Shown here: in pieces, positions 6,598-12,943 of the stretch
Layout: every line of letters begins with the position of its first letter
Numbering within the stretch: the stretch's first letter is position 1
NCBI GenBank assembly: GCA_030598425.1
Contig: JAUVPY010000020.1
Coordinates: 1-12,943, forward strand
Length of the DNA: 12,943 nucleotides
Origin: Anaerolineae bacterium
GTDB taxonomy: Bacteria; Chloroflexota; Anaerolineae; 4572-78; NAK82
Reading direction: 5' to 3'
Translations under genes and position numbers: made by a program
Notes under the pieces: model-generated
What the model was told of the DNA's origin: nothing
Database searches by the model: none
What the model saw: only the letters and a program-made list of their open reading frames with translations

Positions 6598-7693
6598 AGG
6601 GGCATATTGGCTGGCCCTGGCCTATGCCGGCAGCCTCAAGCTGACGCGCGTCAAAGCCATCGTCGCTGCCTGGTGCTTAGAAGGGGGACAGCCCCTGGCG
6701 GCTCTGTTTGAGTTGCCCCCAGCCGAGATGGCTGCCCGGCTTGGCATTTCAGAAAAGGAAGGGGAACAGGTGATGGCTGCCGCCAGCCGTGTCCCAGAGC
6801 AGGTGACTTGGTTGACTCAACTGGAAAGCGATGGCACGCAGCTCGTCACACGGGCCGACCCGCGCTACCCAGGTGCGCTGGTCCGCGGGTTGCCGCTGGC
6901 CATGCAGCCACTACTGCTCTTCTGCCAGGGCGATATCAACATACTGAGCCGCCCGTCGGCCGCGGTGATAGGGGCACGAGACACCGATGCAGAGGGAGTC
7001 AGCTTGGCTCACGAACTGGCGACGTTGTTGGCTGAGGAGGGCCTGGTCGTCCTCAGCGGGCTAGGCAAAGGGGTGGGCCAGGCCACCTTCAACGCGGCAA
7101 CCTCGACCGAGGGAGGGCAGGCTATCGCCGTGCTCCCAACAGGTATCGGTGCATTCCCTGACATACCTGGCACTACGGGGGAGATGAACGCCCTTGCCGA
7201 GCAAGGGCAGGTATTGCTGATCAGCCCCTTTCACCCCGAAGCCAGTTTCTCCGAAGCGCAGGCGGTAGCACGGAATAAACTCATTGTCGGGTTAGCCGAG
7301 GCGGTTTTTGTGGTGGCCGCTGGCGCGGAGGGGGTGGCCCGAGAGACGGCGGACGAATCACTGCGGCTGGGGAAAATAGTCTGCGTCTGGGATTTGGACC
7401 CGGCGATGGGATCGGCGGTCGCTGGAAACCAGGCGCTCATTCAGGCCGGTGCATTGCCCATCGCCGGTGTGCCGGACATCCTGGACGCCCTGGAGGTGGT
7501 GGTAGCGACTGCCCTGGAGCGGATGGAAGCCGCCGAGCCACCTCCGGCCACCTCTCCATCGCCTTTGACCCAAGTGAAAGAGAACGAAGCCCCGTACGAT
7601 TCTCAGGCTGTTCTGGATCTCCTCTCAAAGACAGGACGGGTACCCGAGGCTTTGGCCAGGCGGCTGGGGGCAGAATCGGAGGACCAACCGTGA
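6581..7693 (+). CDS. Divergent DprA/Smf-like DNA-processing protein
   Basis: A 370-residue protein built like DprA, which in transformable bacteria loads RecA onto incoming single-stranded DNA. The N-terminus (about 1-75) resembles the DprA helix-hairpin-helix/SAM-like domain (EGAYWLALAYAGSLK, then PLAALFELPPAEMAARLGIS). The Rossmann-like core follows: AAVIGARDTD matches the usual VGTR motif, VVLSGLGKGVG replaces SGLARGID, and AVARNKLIVGLAEAVFVVAAG matches the RNRIIAGLS-AVLVVEA block. The Asp of the GID motif and the usual SGSLITA loop are not conserved. A short C-terminal tail (about 335-370) may be a winged-helix remnant. I prefer ATG 6581 because AGGA lies 9 nt upstream; ATG 6572 or TTG 6554 would lengthen it slightly. 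It overlaps both neighbours. The family is fairly sure; DNA-processing activity is not. Confidence 0.82.
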   Translation: MVPHPEGAYWLALAYAGSLKLTRVKAIVAAWCLEGGQPLAALFELPPAEMAARLGISEKEGEQVMAAASRVPEQVTWLTQLESDGTQLVTRADPRYPGALVRGLPLAMQPLLLFCQGDINILSRPSAAVIGARDTDAEGVSLAHELATLLAEEGLVVLSGLGKGVGQATFNAATSTEGGQAIAVLPTGIGAFPDIPGTTGEMNALAEQGQVLLISPFHPEASFSEAQAVARNKLIVGLAEAVFVVAAGAEGVARETADESLRLGKIVCVWDLDPAMGSAVAGNQALIQAGALPIAGVPDILDALEVVVATALERMEAAEPPPATSPSPLTQVKENEAPYDSQAVLDLLSKTGRVPEALARRLGAESEDQP

Positions 7694-8817
7694 CCATCCG
7701 CGAGTTTCAACTTGAGCGCTATTTTGCTCGCTGGGAGTTTACCGCGCCTTACTTGTTATCTGCCTCTGATTGCGAAACGGTGTCGGTGGGTGAATTGTTG
7801 AACCTGGCCAACGTGCCACTGTCGGAACTGGGGGACTTGCGGCTGGGCTACACCGAATCACAGGGGGACCCGGGGCTGCGTACGACGATCGCTGACTTCT
7901 ACTCACGTGTCACTCCGGACGGCGTGGTGGTCACCAATGCGCCAGAGGAGGCCATCTTCCTGGTCATGTGGGCTTTGCTGAACCCAGGCGACCGGGTGGT
8001 GGTGCAGACTCCGTGTTACCAATCGCTGTTTGAATTGGCGCATTATCGAGGCTGCGACGTTTTTCCGTGGCCGATGCTCGAAACCGACGATGGTTGGCGG
8101 ATGGACCTGGATCACCTGGCGGACCTTTTGACCGAAGATACACGCCTCCTGGTCATCAATGTGCCGCACAACCCAACCGGCTACCTGCCTACCACCTCCG
8201 ACTTTGACGAAATCCTGGAATTGGCACACCGTCGCAGCCTTTGGCTTCTCTGCGATGAAATGTATCGAGGGTTGGAGTACGACTTGGCTGATCGCCTTCC
8301 CTCGGCCTGCGACCGCTATCCCCGGGCGATCAGCCTGTGGGGTATGTCTAAGACCTTTGGGTTGGCAGGGCTGCGCATCGGTTGGCTGGCGACGCAAGAC
8401 CGACGGTTGATGCAATCCCTCTTGCGGCTCAAGGACTATACCACCATTTGTAGCAGCGCACCGAGCGAGTTTCTGGCCCACGTGGCGCTGAAGCAGGCGG
8501 AGGCCATCATCCAGCGCAACCTCGGCATCATCCAGACCAATCTGGCACACGTCCGCGAGTTTATGACCCGCCGGAGGGGCACGTTTGCTTGGCGTGAGCC
8601 AAAGGCAGGCCCAATTGCCTTTGGCCGCCTGCGAAAAGGGTCAGCGGCGGCTTTCTGTGAAGAAGTAGTACGCGGCTCGGGCGTAATGCTAGTACCCTCC
8701 ACTCTGTTTGATTTTGGCGACAGCCATCTTCGCTGGGGATTGGGTCGGTTGAACTTTCGAGAGGCGTTATCGGTTCTTGACGAACACCTTGGCACCAACC
8801 TTAAGAATTTGTCTTGA
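7690..8817 (+). CDS. PLP-dependent aminotransferase, class I/II
   Basis: A 375-residue fold-type I enzyme that moves an amino group between an amino acid and a 2-oxo acid. The pyridoxal-phosphate site is complete: NPTG (N161), CDEMYRG (D189), MSKTFGLAGLRIGW with Schiff-base Lys221 and phosphate-contact Arg229, and HLRWGLGRL with Arg348 in the position that holds the substrate carboxylate. Y54 in GYTESQGDPGLR fits the usual N-terminal substrate loop. The amino-acid specificity cannot be read. The start is GTG 7690, which overlaps the DprA-like stop as GTGA and has GGAGGA at 7678-7683, 6 nt upstream, indicating translational coupling. Its TGA stop lies inside the -35 box of the following ABC transporter promoter, so the operon very probably ends here. 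Confidence 0.92.
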   Translation: MTIREFQLERYFARWEFTAPYLLSASDCETVSVGELLNLANVPLSELGDLRLGYTESQGDPGLRTTIADFYSRVTPDGVVVTNAPEEAIFLVMWALLNPGDRVVVQTPCYQSLFELAHYRGCDVFPWPMLETDDGWRMDLDHLADLLTEDTRLLVINVPHNPTGYLPTTSDFDEILELAHRRSLWLLCDEMYRGLEYDLADRLPSACDRYPRAISLWGMSKTFGLAGLRIGWLATQDRRLMQSLLRLKDYTTICSSAPSEFLAHVALKQAEAIIQRNLGIIQTNLAHVREFMTRRRGTFAWREPKAGPIAFGRLRKGSAAAFCEEVVRGSGVMLVPSTLFDFGDSHLRWGLGRLNFREALSVLDEHLGTNLKNLS

Positions 8818-8842
8818 CTTTTTGCTGATTTACTTTTACAAT
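8814..8842 (+). promoter_or_regulatory. Strong sigma70-type promoter of the peptide ABC transporter operon
   Basis: TTGACT (8814-8819) is followed by an optimal 17-bp spacer and TACAAT (8837-8842), each with 5 of 6 consensus bases. The predicted start is near 8849, giving a leader of about 57 nt. The -35 overlaps the stop codon (8815-8817) of the aminotransferase gene. The surrounding DNA is clearly AT-richer than the genes on both sides. No intrinsic terminator for the upstream operon is visible in this short gap. Confidence 0.75.
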
Positions 8843-8905
8843 GCATTAGGCAACGGAATATAAATAGTAAGAAGATAGGATAGTAGATCCGAGGAGAAGA
8901 GGAAA

Positions 8906-10669
8906 TTGTCTAAAGATAGTCGTTGGATACCCCTGATAGCTGTCGTGTTGTTGGTTTGTCTAGGCGCCATTTGTGTGCTGGGCGTGGTAGGTGGTACTTC
9001 GTTTTTGGGGCGATTGACCGGCACCGAGGAGGCGACATCCCCTGAAGGCGGAGCCCGCTCCAGCGAGCCGGACGCCGCCCCGCAAGCGGCAACACCCGAA
9101 GCCGCCGAGTCACCAGAAGACGAAGCCGAGGAAGCACCACCACCAGCCCCATCCGCTGATGGCCAGGTTCTCACCGTGCCCGGTGGCGATCCTCCTACGC
9201 TTGACCCTCACCTGAGCGGCGACGCGACCTCAGCCGAATATGTCGTCGAGATTTTCAGTGGCCTGGTCACCTTTGATCGAGACCTGAACATCGTGCCCGA
9301 CCTGGCCGAGAGTTGGGAGGTAAGTGACGACGGCACTGTCTACACCTTTCACTTGCGCGAAGACGCTCGTTTTCATAATGGCAAACCGGTGCGCGCTCAG
9401 GACTTTAAGTGGTCCATCGAACGCGCTTGTGATTTCCGCACCCGCTCCATCACGGCCGATACTTATCTGGGAGATGTCATCGGTTGCCGTGACAGGTTGC
9501 GTGACAACGCCGACGAAGTGGAAGGGGTGCAGGTGATTGACGATCACACGCTGGAGATCACCATTGACCAGCCGCGCGTCTACTTCCTCTCCACGCTGAC
9601 GTACCCCACCGCCTACGTGCTGGACCAGGAGAATGTCGAGCGTGGCGGACGCACCTGGACTGACAATCCCAACGGCACCGGGCCGTTTGAGCTGGCTGAA
9701 TTCCGCTTCGGCGAGATTATCGCACTGGAACGCAACGAGGATTACTATCGCGAGCCAATGCCCCAACTAGAGCGTATCGATTTCGTTTTGACGGGCGGGT
9801 CCCGGATGGTGATGTACGAGCAGGGCGAGTTGGATATGACACCGGTCGGCTTAAACGACATCGAGCGTGTCACCGATCCCACCAATCCGCTCAGCGAAGA
9901 ATTGAATAGCATTGACAGTATGGGTATCTTCTACATCGGCCTGAACAATAACCAACCTCCCTTCGACGATGAGAAAGTGCGCCAGGCCTTTAACCATGCC
10001 CTGGATCGCCAACGGATCATTGACGTGGTTTACAAAGAGACCGTGCCGGTGGCCTGGGGCATCGTCCCGCCCTCGATGCCCGATTACGAAAACCCGGACT
10101 TGAAGCCGCTGGAATACGACCCAGACAAGGCGTTGGAACTCATTGCCGAGTCGAAGTACGGCGACGTAAGCGAATTCCCTGACATCACCTTCCACGTTCT
10201 GGGCGCCGGGGGTGCCACCGGGCGCATCATCGAGGCCATTGTCGCTTCGTACGAAGAGAACCTGGGGGTGCAGGTCGATGTGCAGCAAACCGACTGGGCC
10301 ACCTTCCTGGGCGATCTGAATCGTACCGAAAACCCCAACCAGATGTGGGGGGGCGAGGCGGGCTGGATTGCCGATTACCCAGACCCTCACGATTTCCTCG
10401 ACATCCTATTCCGCTGCGACAGCACCCAAAACCATACCGGCTACTGCAACCCCGAGGTGGACGAGTTGCTGGACCAAGCGGCCGTGGAATATGATGAGGA
10501 GAAGCGCGAAGCCCTGTATCGCCAGGTAGAGCAGACCGTGGTTGAGGAAGCGGCCTGGGTGCCTCTCTTTTTCGGGGTTGACGACTGGCTCATCAAGCCC
10601 TACGTCAAGGATGCCTATCTGCCGCCGATGGTGATACCTAAGTATCAGTATTACTCCGTGGAGCCATAG
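8906..10669 (+). CDS. Peptide/oligopeptide ABC transporter substrate-binding protein (SBP family 5)
   Basis: The extracytoplasmic receptor of a Dpp/Opp/nickel-type importer, 587 residues. After an N-terminal hydrophobic helix (about 8-30) comes an Ala/Glu/Pro-rich acidic spacer (about 40-85). The binding domain follows: VPGGDPPTLDPHL, IFSGLVTFDRDLNIVPDLAE, and TVYTFHLREDARFHNGKPV (about 145-163), the family 5 signature. Family-typical C-terminal elements such as MWGGEAGWIADYPDPHDFL are also present. No proper lipobox is visible (the only candidate is LGAIC), so it is probably held by its uncleaved N-terminal helix. The start is TTG 8906 in the context GAGGAGAAGAGGAAA; no ATG fits better at the N-terminus. 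The permease gene follows after 10 bp. The ligand is most likely a peptide, but other family 5 ligands are possible. Confidence 0.93.
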   Translation: MSKDSRWIPLIAVVLLVCLGAICVLGVVGGTSFLGRLTGTEEATSPEGGARSSEPDAAPQAATPEAAESPEDEAEEAPPPAPSADGQVLTVPGGDPPTLDPHLSGDATSAEYVVEIFSGLVTFDRDLNIVPDLAESWEVSDDGTVYTFHLREDARFHNGKPVRAQDFKWSIERACDFRTRSITADTYLGDVIGCRDRLRDNADEVEGVQVIDDHTLEITIDQPRVYFLSTLTYPTAYVLDQENVERGGRTWTDNPNGTGPFELAEFRFGEIIALERNEDYYREPMPQLERIDFVLTGGSRMVMYEQGELDMTPVGLNDIERVTDPTNPLSEELNSIDSMGIFYIGLNNNQPPFDDEKVRQAFNHALDRQRIIDVVYKETVPVAWGIVPPSMPDYENPDLKPLEYDPDKALELIAESKYGDVSEFPDITFHVLGAGGATGRIIEAIVASYEENLGVQVDVQQTDWATFLGDLNRTENPNQMWGGEAGWIADYPDPHDFLDILFRCDSTQNHTGYCNPEVDELLDQAAVEYDEEKREALYRQVEQTVVEEAAWVPLFFGVDDWLIKPYVKDAYLPPMVIPKYQYYSVEP

Positions 10670-10679
10670 GGAGCGTCGG

Positions 10680-11609
10680 ATGCTGGCCTACCTCATCCGG
10701 CGCCTGTTGTGGCTGCCCGTTCTGTTAATCATTGTTTCGTTCATCACGTTTGCGCTGGGATACTACGGCCCAGCCGATCCAATCGCGGCCCTGCTGGGCC
10801 AACACTACGACCCCGAAATAGCCGCGCGATTGGCGCACGAATATGGGTTCGATCAACCTTTCCTCGTTCAGTATGTCAAGTATCTGGGACGCATCATCCG
10901 TCTTGACTTTGGCGAGTCCATCAAATATCGCAACCAACCTGTGTCGCGCCTGTTGTTGCCTCGCTTGCTCGTCACTATCCAGCTCAATGCGGTAGCGTCC
11001 TTCATCGGCGTTCTTCTTGGGGTAAGCCTGGGGGTGATCGCAGCCTTAAAACGCGGAAAGGCGACGGACCGAGTGGTAGTCTCCGGCGTAGTGTTTGGAC
11101 GGGCGATTCCCGTTTTCGTGGCGGGCCCCATTTTGCTGTTCTTGTTTGCCCGGACGATTCCGGTGCTGCCACCTGGCGGTTGGGACGGCATTTTCAGCCG
11201 GAGCGCAATACTCCCGGTGCTGTTGCTTGCCATAGGACCTTTGGCCATTTTTGCGCGTCAGACACGGGCGGGGATGCTAGAAGTGATGGGCCGGGACTAC
11301 ATCCGCACCGCGCGCGCCAAGGGTATGCGCGAGATGGGCGTTGTAACGGCCCACGCGCTACGTAATGCCTTTATCCCTCTGCTGACCATTCTGGGCTTCC
11401 TGTTGGGCAGTCTGGTGGAGGGGACGTTTCTCACGGAGACCATCTTTGGCATTCCCGGCATGGGACAATTTGCCTTCGAGGCGTTGGGTGGGCGCGATTA
11501 CCCTGTCATTATCGCCGTCACCCTGCTGGTGGCAGTCGCTTACGCCCTGGGTAACTTGTTCGTTGATCTGGCATATGGCTTCGTAGATCCGCGCATTCGG
11601 CAGGCTTAG
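10680..11609 (+). CDS. Peptide ABC transporter permease, DppB/OppB type
   Basis: First membrane subunit of the importer, 309 residues with about six transmembrane helices. It begins with the standard MLAYLIRRLLWLPVLLIIVS helix. The long periplasmic segment (about 30-95) contains HEYGFDQPFLVQYVKYL and the characteristic LDFGES. The EAA loop that docks on the ATPase is at about 197-232 (RAGMLEVMGRDYIRTARAKG, then HALRNAFIPLLT). The C-terminal helices contain GTFLTETIFGIPGMGQ, also standard for this group. ATG 10680 has GGGAG upstream and lies 10 bp after the receptor stop; the second permease starts 6 bp after its stop. Length and motifs are entirely normal. Confidence 0.95.
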   Translation: MLAYLIRRLLWLPVLLIIVSFITFALGYYGPADPIAALLGQHYDPEIAARLAHEYGFDQPFLVQYVKYLGRIIRLDFGESIKYRNQPVSRLLLPRLLVTIQLNAVASFIGVLLGVSLGVIAALKRGKATDRVVVSGVVFGRAIPVFVAGPILLFLFARTIPVLPPGGWDGIFSRSAILPVLLLAIGPLAIFARQTRAGMLEVMGRDYIRTARAKGMREMGVVTAHALRNAFIPLLTILGFLLGSLVEGTFLTETIFGIPGMGQFAFEALGGRDYPVIIAVTLLVAVAYALGNLFVDLAYGFVDPRIRQA

Positions 11610-11615
11610 GCGGGA

Positions 11616-12581
11616 ATGAGCACACAGGCCCAGGCCGACTTGCGCAAGGAAGTGACAGATGAGGCTACACGGCCACGACGATCGCTGTGGGGCAGCGTAT
11701 GGGCACGCCTGCGACGCAACCGACCAGCGATGGTAGGCTTAATAATCGTCATCCTGATGTATCTCACGGCCATCTTTGCGCCGTTGATTGCACCTTACGA
11801 ATTCGACGAAATTAACCTGGAAAACGTGATTGCCGGGCCCAGCCTCGAACACCCGATGGGCACCGATGAGTTGGGGCGCGACGTGTTCAGCCGGGTTGTT
11901 TGGGCTGCGCGCTCGGCGGCCTTCGTGTCCATCGCCGTCACTGCCTTTGGACTGACGCTGGGTATCTTCTTCGGCGTCTTATCCGGTTACCTGGGCGGCT
12001 GGGTGGACACGCTGATTATGCGCCTGGGCGACGTGCTCTTCGCCTTTCCTGGTTTGTTGTTTGTTTTCTTCATTGCCGCTACCATCAAGCCGGGGCTGAC
12101 GACCTGGCTGAAAGGCGTCGGGCTGGGTGACGTGGCTCGCTCCGATTACCTGGATTACCTGGTGGTGATCATCGCACTGAGCCTCGTGGGCTGGCCCGGT
12201 CTGGCGCGGCTGATACGCGGTCAATTGCTGTCACTCAAGAGACGCGAATACATCCTGGCTGCCCAGGCTATCGGGGTGCCAACCTGGCGGATCATGTTGC
12301 GGCACCTGCTTCCCAATTCGATGCCTCCGGTCATCGTGGCCGTGTCGGGAGGCATGGGAGCCATCATCCTTTCGGAGGCAACCCTCAGCTTCCTGGGTAT
12401 TGGGCTGCAACCGCCCAACCCCAGTTGGGGAGCGATGCTCTTTCAATATTATCCCTATTGGCGCCACGCCAGTCTCTGGCCCTTGCTGTTTATCCCGGCC
12501 GCCATCTTAGTCATCGTTGTGCTCGCCTTCAGTTTCCTGGGCGATGGATTGAACGAAGCGCTAAACCCGCAACTCGATTAG
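11616..12581 (+). CDS. Peptide ABC transporter permease, DppC/OppC type
   Basis: Second membrane subunit, 321 residues, slightly longer than most DppC proteins. The N-terminal OppC-like segment (RLRRNRPAMVGLIIVILMYL, about 31-50) precedes the periplasmic HPMGTDELGRDVFSRVVWAA motif (79-98). The transmembrane core carries the EAA loop at about 204-236 (LLSLKRREYILAAQAIGVP, then LRHLLPNSMPPVIV). The extra length comes mainly from a segment at about 157-180 (KPGLTTWLKGVGLGDVARSD) between two helices. ATG 11616 follows the first permease by 6 bp with GGCGGG as a weak ribosome-binding site. Its TAG stop falls within the left arm of the heptamer-repeat hairpin. Confidence 0.95.
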   Translation: MSTQAQADLRKEVTDEATRPRRSLWGSVWARLRRNRPAMVGLIIVILMYLTAIFAPLIAPYEFDEINLENVIAGPSLEHPMGTDELGRDVFSRVVWAARSAAFVSIAVTAFGLTLGIFFGVLSGYLGGWVDTLIMRLGDVLFAFPGLLFVFFIAATIKPGLTTWLKGVGLGDVARSDYLDYLVVIIALSLVGWPGLARLIRGQLLSLKRREYILAAQAIGVPTWRIMLRHLLPNSMPPVIVAVSGGMGAIILSEATLSFLGIGLQPPNPSWGAMLFQYYPYWRHASLWPLLFIPAAILVIVVLAFSFLGDGLNEALNPQLD

Positions 12582-12634
12582 AGATTAGGGATTAGAGAAT
12601 TCGATGACCAATCTCCAGTCTCCAATCTCTAACA
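12576..12634 (+). repeat. Inverted array of 7-bp repeats (GAGATTA/GAGATTG) forming a hairpin
   Basis: The left side reads GATTA, GAGATTA, GGGATTA, GAGAATT. The right side, read in reverse complement, is GAGATTG, GAGACTG, GAGATTG. The two halves face each other around a short centre (TCGATGA). The outermost 9 bases, TTAGAGATT (12578-12586) and AATCTCTAA (12624-12632), are a perfect inverted repeat, and most inner bases can pair with G-U wobbles. It fills nearly all of the space between permease and ATPase, ending about 10 bp before the AGGAGG. It may set the relative expression or mRNA stability of the two halves of the operon, or be a dispersed genomic repeat family. Confidence 0.6.
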
Positions 12635-12650
12635 AATCAAGGAGGATTGC

Positions 12651-12943
12651 ATGGCACCTGTACTCGAAGTGAAGGGGCTCAAGACCCAATTCTTCACCCA
12701 AGATGGCGTTGTCAAAGCGGTCAACGGCATCTCGTACGAACTCAACGAAGGGGAGACGCTGGGTATCGTAGGAGAAAGTGGGTGTGGCAAGAGCGTGAGT
12801 GTGATGTCACTCATGCAGCTTATTCCCATACCACCCGGCAGGATCGTGGGAGGAGAAGCACTATTTGAGGGTCGCGATCTGATGAAGATCGGCGACGACG
12901 AAATGCGATCGGTGCGGGGCAACAAGATCGCCATGATCTTCCA
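12651..12943 (+). CDS. Peptide ABC transporter ATP-binding protein, DppD/OppD type, 3' end outside window
   Basis: The first ATPase subunit of the importer; only the first 97 codons are present. The ATG at 12651 has a strong AGGAGG 6 nt upstream. The N-terminus APVLEVKGLKTQFFTQDGVV is typical of DppD/OppD. The Walker A motif GESGCGKS is at about 43-50, followed by MSLMQLIPIPPGRIVGGEA, the usual region between Walker A and the Q-loop. The frame runs to the window edge inside MIFQ, exactly at the Q-loop glutamine, so the signature motif, Walker B and the C-terminal oligopeptide-type domain lie outside. A second ATPase (DppF) would be expected next. Confidence 0.93.
   Translation, partial: MAPVLEVKGLKTQFFTQDGVVKAVNGISYELNEGETLGIVGESGCGKSVSVMSLMQLIPIPPGRIVGGEALFEGRDLMKIGDDEMRSVRGNKIAMIF

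Noticed and set aside
7903..8550. 215-codon minus-strand open frame
   Set aside because: It is antisense to the aminotransferase, whose full active-site motif set is intact; a high-GC shadow frame.
9851..10390. 179-codon minus-strand open frame
   Set aside because: It is antisense to the family 5 substrate-binding protein and has no motif of its own.
1..12943. CRISPR array, defence system, toxin-antitoxin pair or biosynthetic cluster
   Set aside because: No regularly spaced repeats and no nuclease, toxin or synthase motifs were found on either strand.

Overview
The window looks like a piece of a Chloroflexota (probably Anaerolineae-like) chromosome. This is inferred from style, not from a marker gene. 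The GC content is moderately high, the extracytoplasmic proteins have long Pro/Thr-rich 'TPTP' linkers, a LysM lipoprotein is present, and GTG and TTG starts are used. I see no rRNA, tRNA, CRISPR array, phage module or intact insertion sequence.

Left part, minus strand (1-3629). In the direction of transcription this runs: a XerC/D-type tyrosine recombinase (3629-2757); a trimeric-type purine nucleoside phosphorylase (2607-1753) with all key active-site residues; a small two-helix membrane protein with a Pro/Thr-rich linker and an Ig-like outer domain (1660-935); and a CPA1-type Na+/H+ antiporter that leaves the window at base 1. The last two are almost contiguous and share a good promoter at 1711-1739. 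The recombinase has its own promoter at 3691-3718. A perfect 12-bp inverted repeat (2635-2672) lies between recombinase and phosphorylase.

Divergent intergenic region (3630-4136, about 500 bp). It holds the recombinase promoter, a 13-bp hairpin, a weak dif-like sequence, a roughly 135-bp MITE-like element bounded by imperfect inverted repeats, and an extended -10 promoter placed so close to the next ATG that the lipoprotein mRNA is probably leaderless.

Middle part, plus strand (4137-8817). A tight co-directional run encodes a LysM lipoprotein, a PlsC-type acyltransferase, a class I glutamine-amidotransferase-like peptidase (PuuD type), a divergent DprA/Smf-like protein and a class I/II PLP aminotransferase. 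The last three genes overlap or nearly touch. The mix of wall, lipid, nitrogen and DNA-processing functions looks like a housekeeping operon rather than one pathway.

Right part, plus strand (8814-12943). A strong promoter overlapping the aminotransferase stop codon drives a Dpp/Opp-type peptide ABC transporter: substrate-binding protein, two permeases and the start of an ATPase that is cut off just before its Q-loop. A hairpin built from 7-bp repeats separates the second permease from the ATPase.

Overall the coding content is conventional. The least explained items are the MITE-like element, the leaderless lipoprotein promoter beside it, the heptamer-repeat hairpin and the divergent DprA homologue. 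I found no convincing new multi-gene system.
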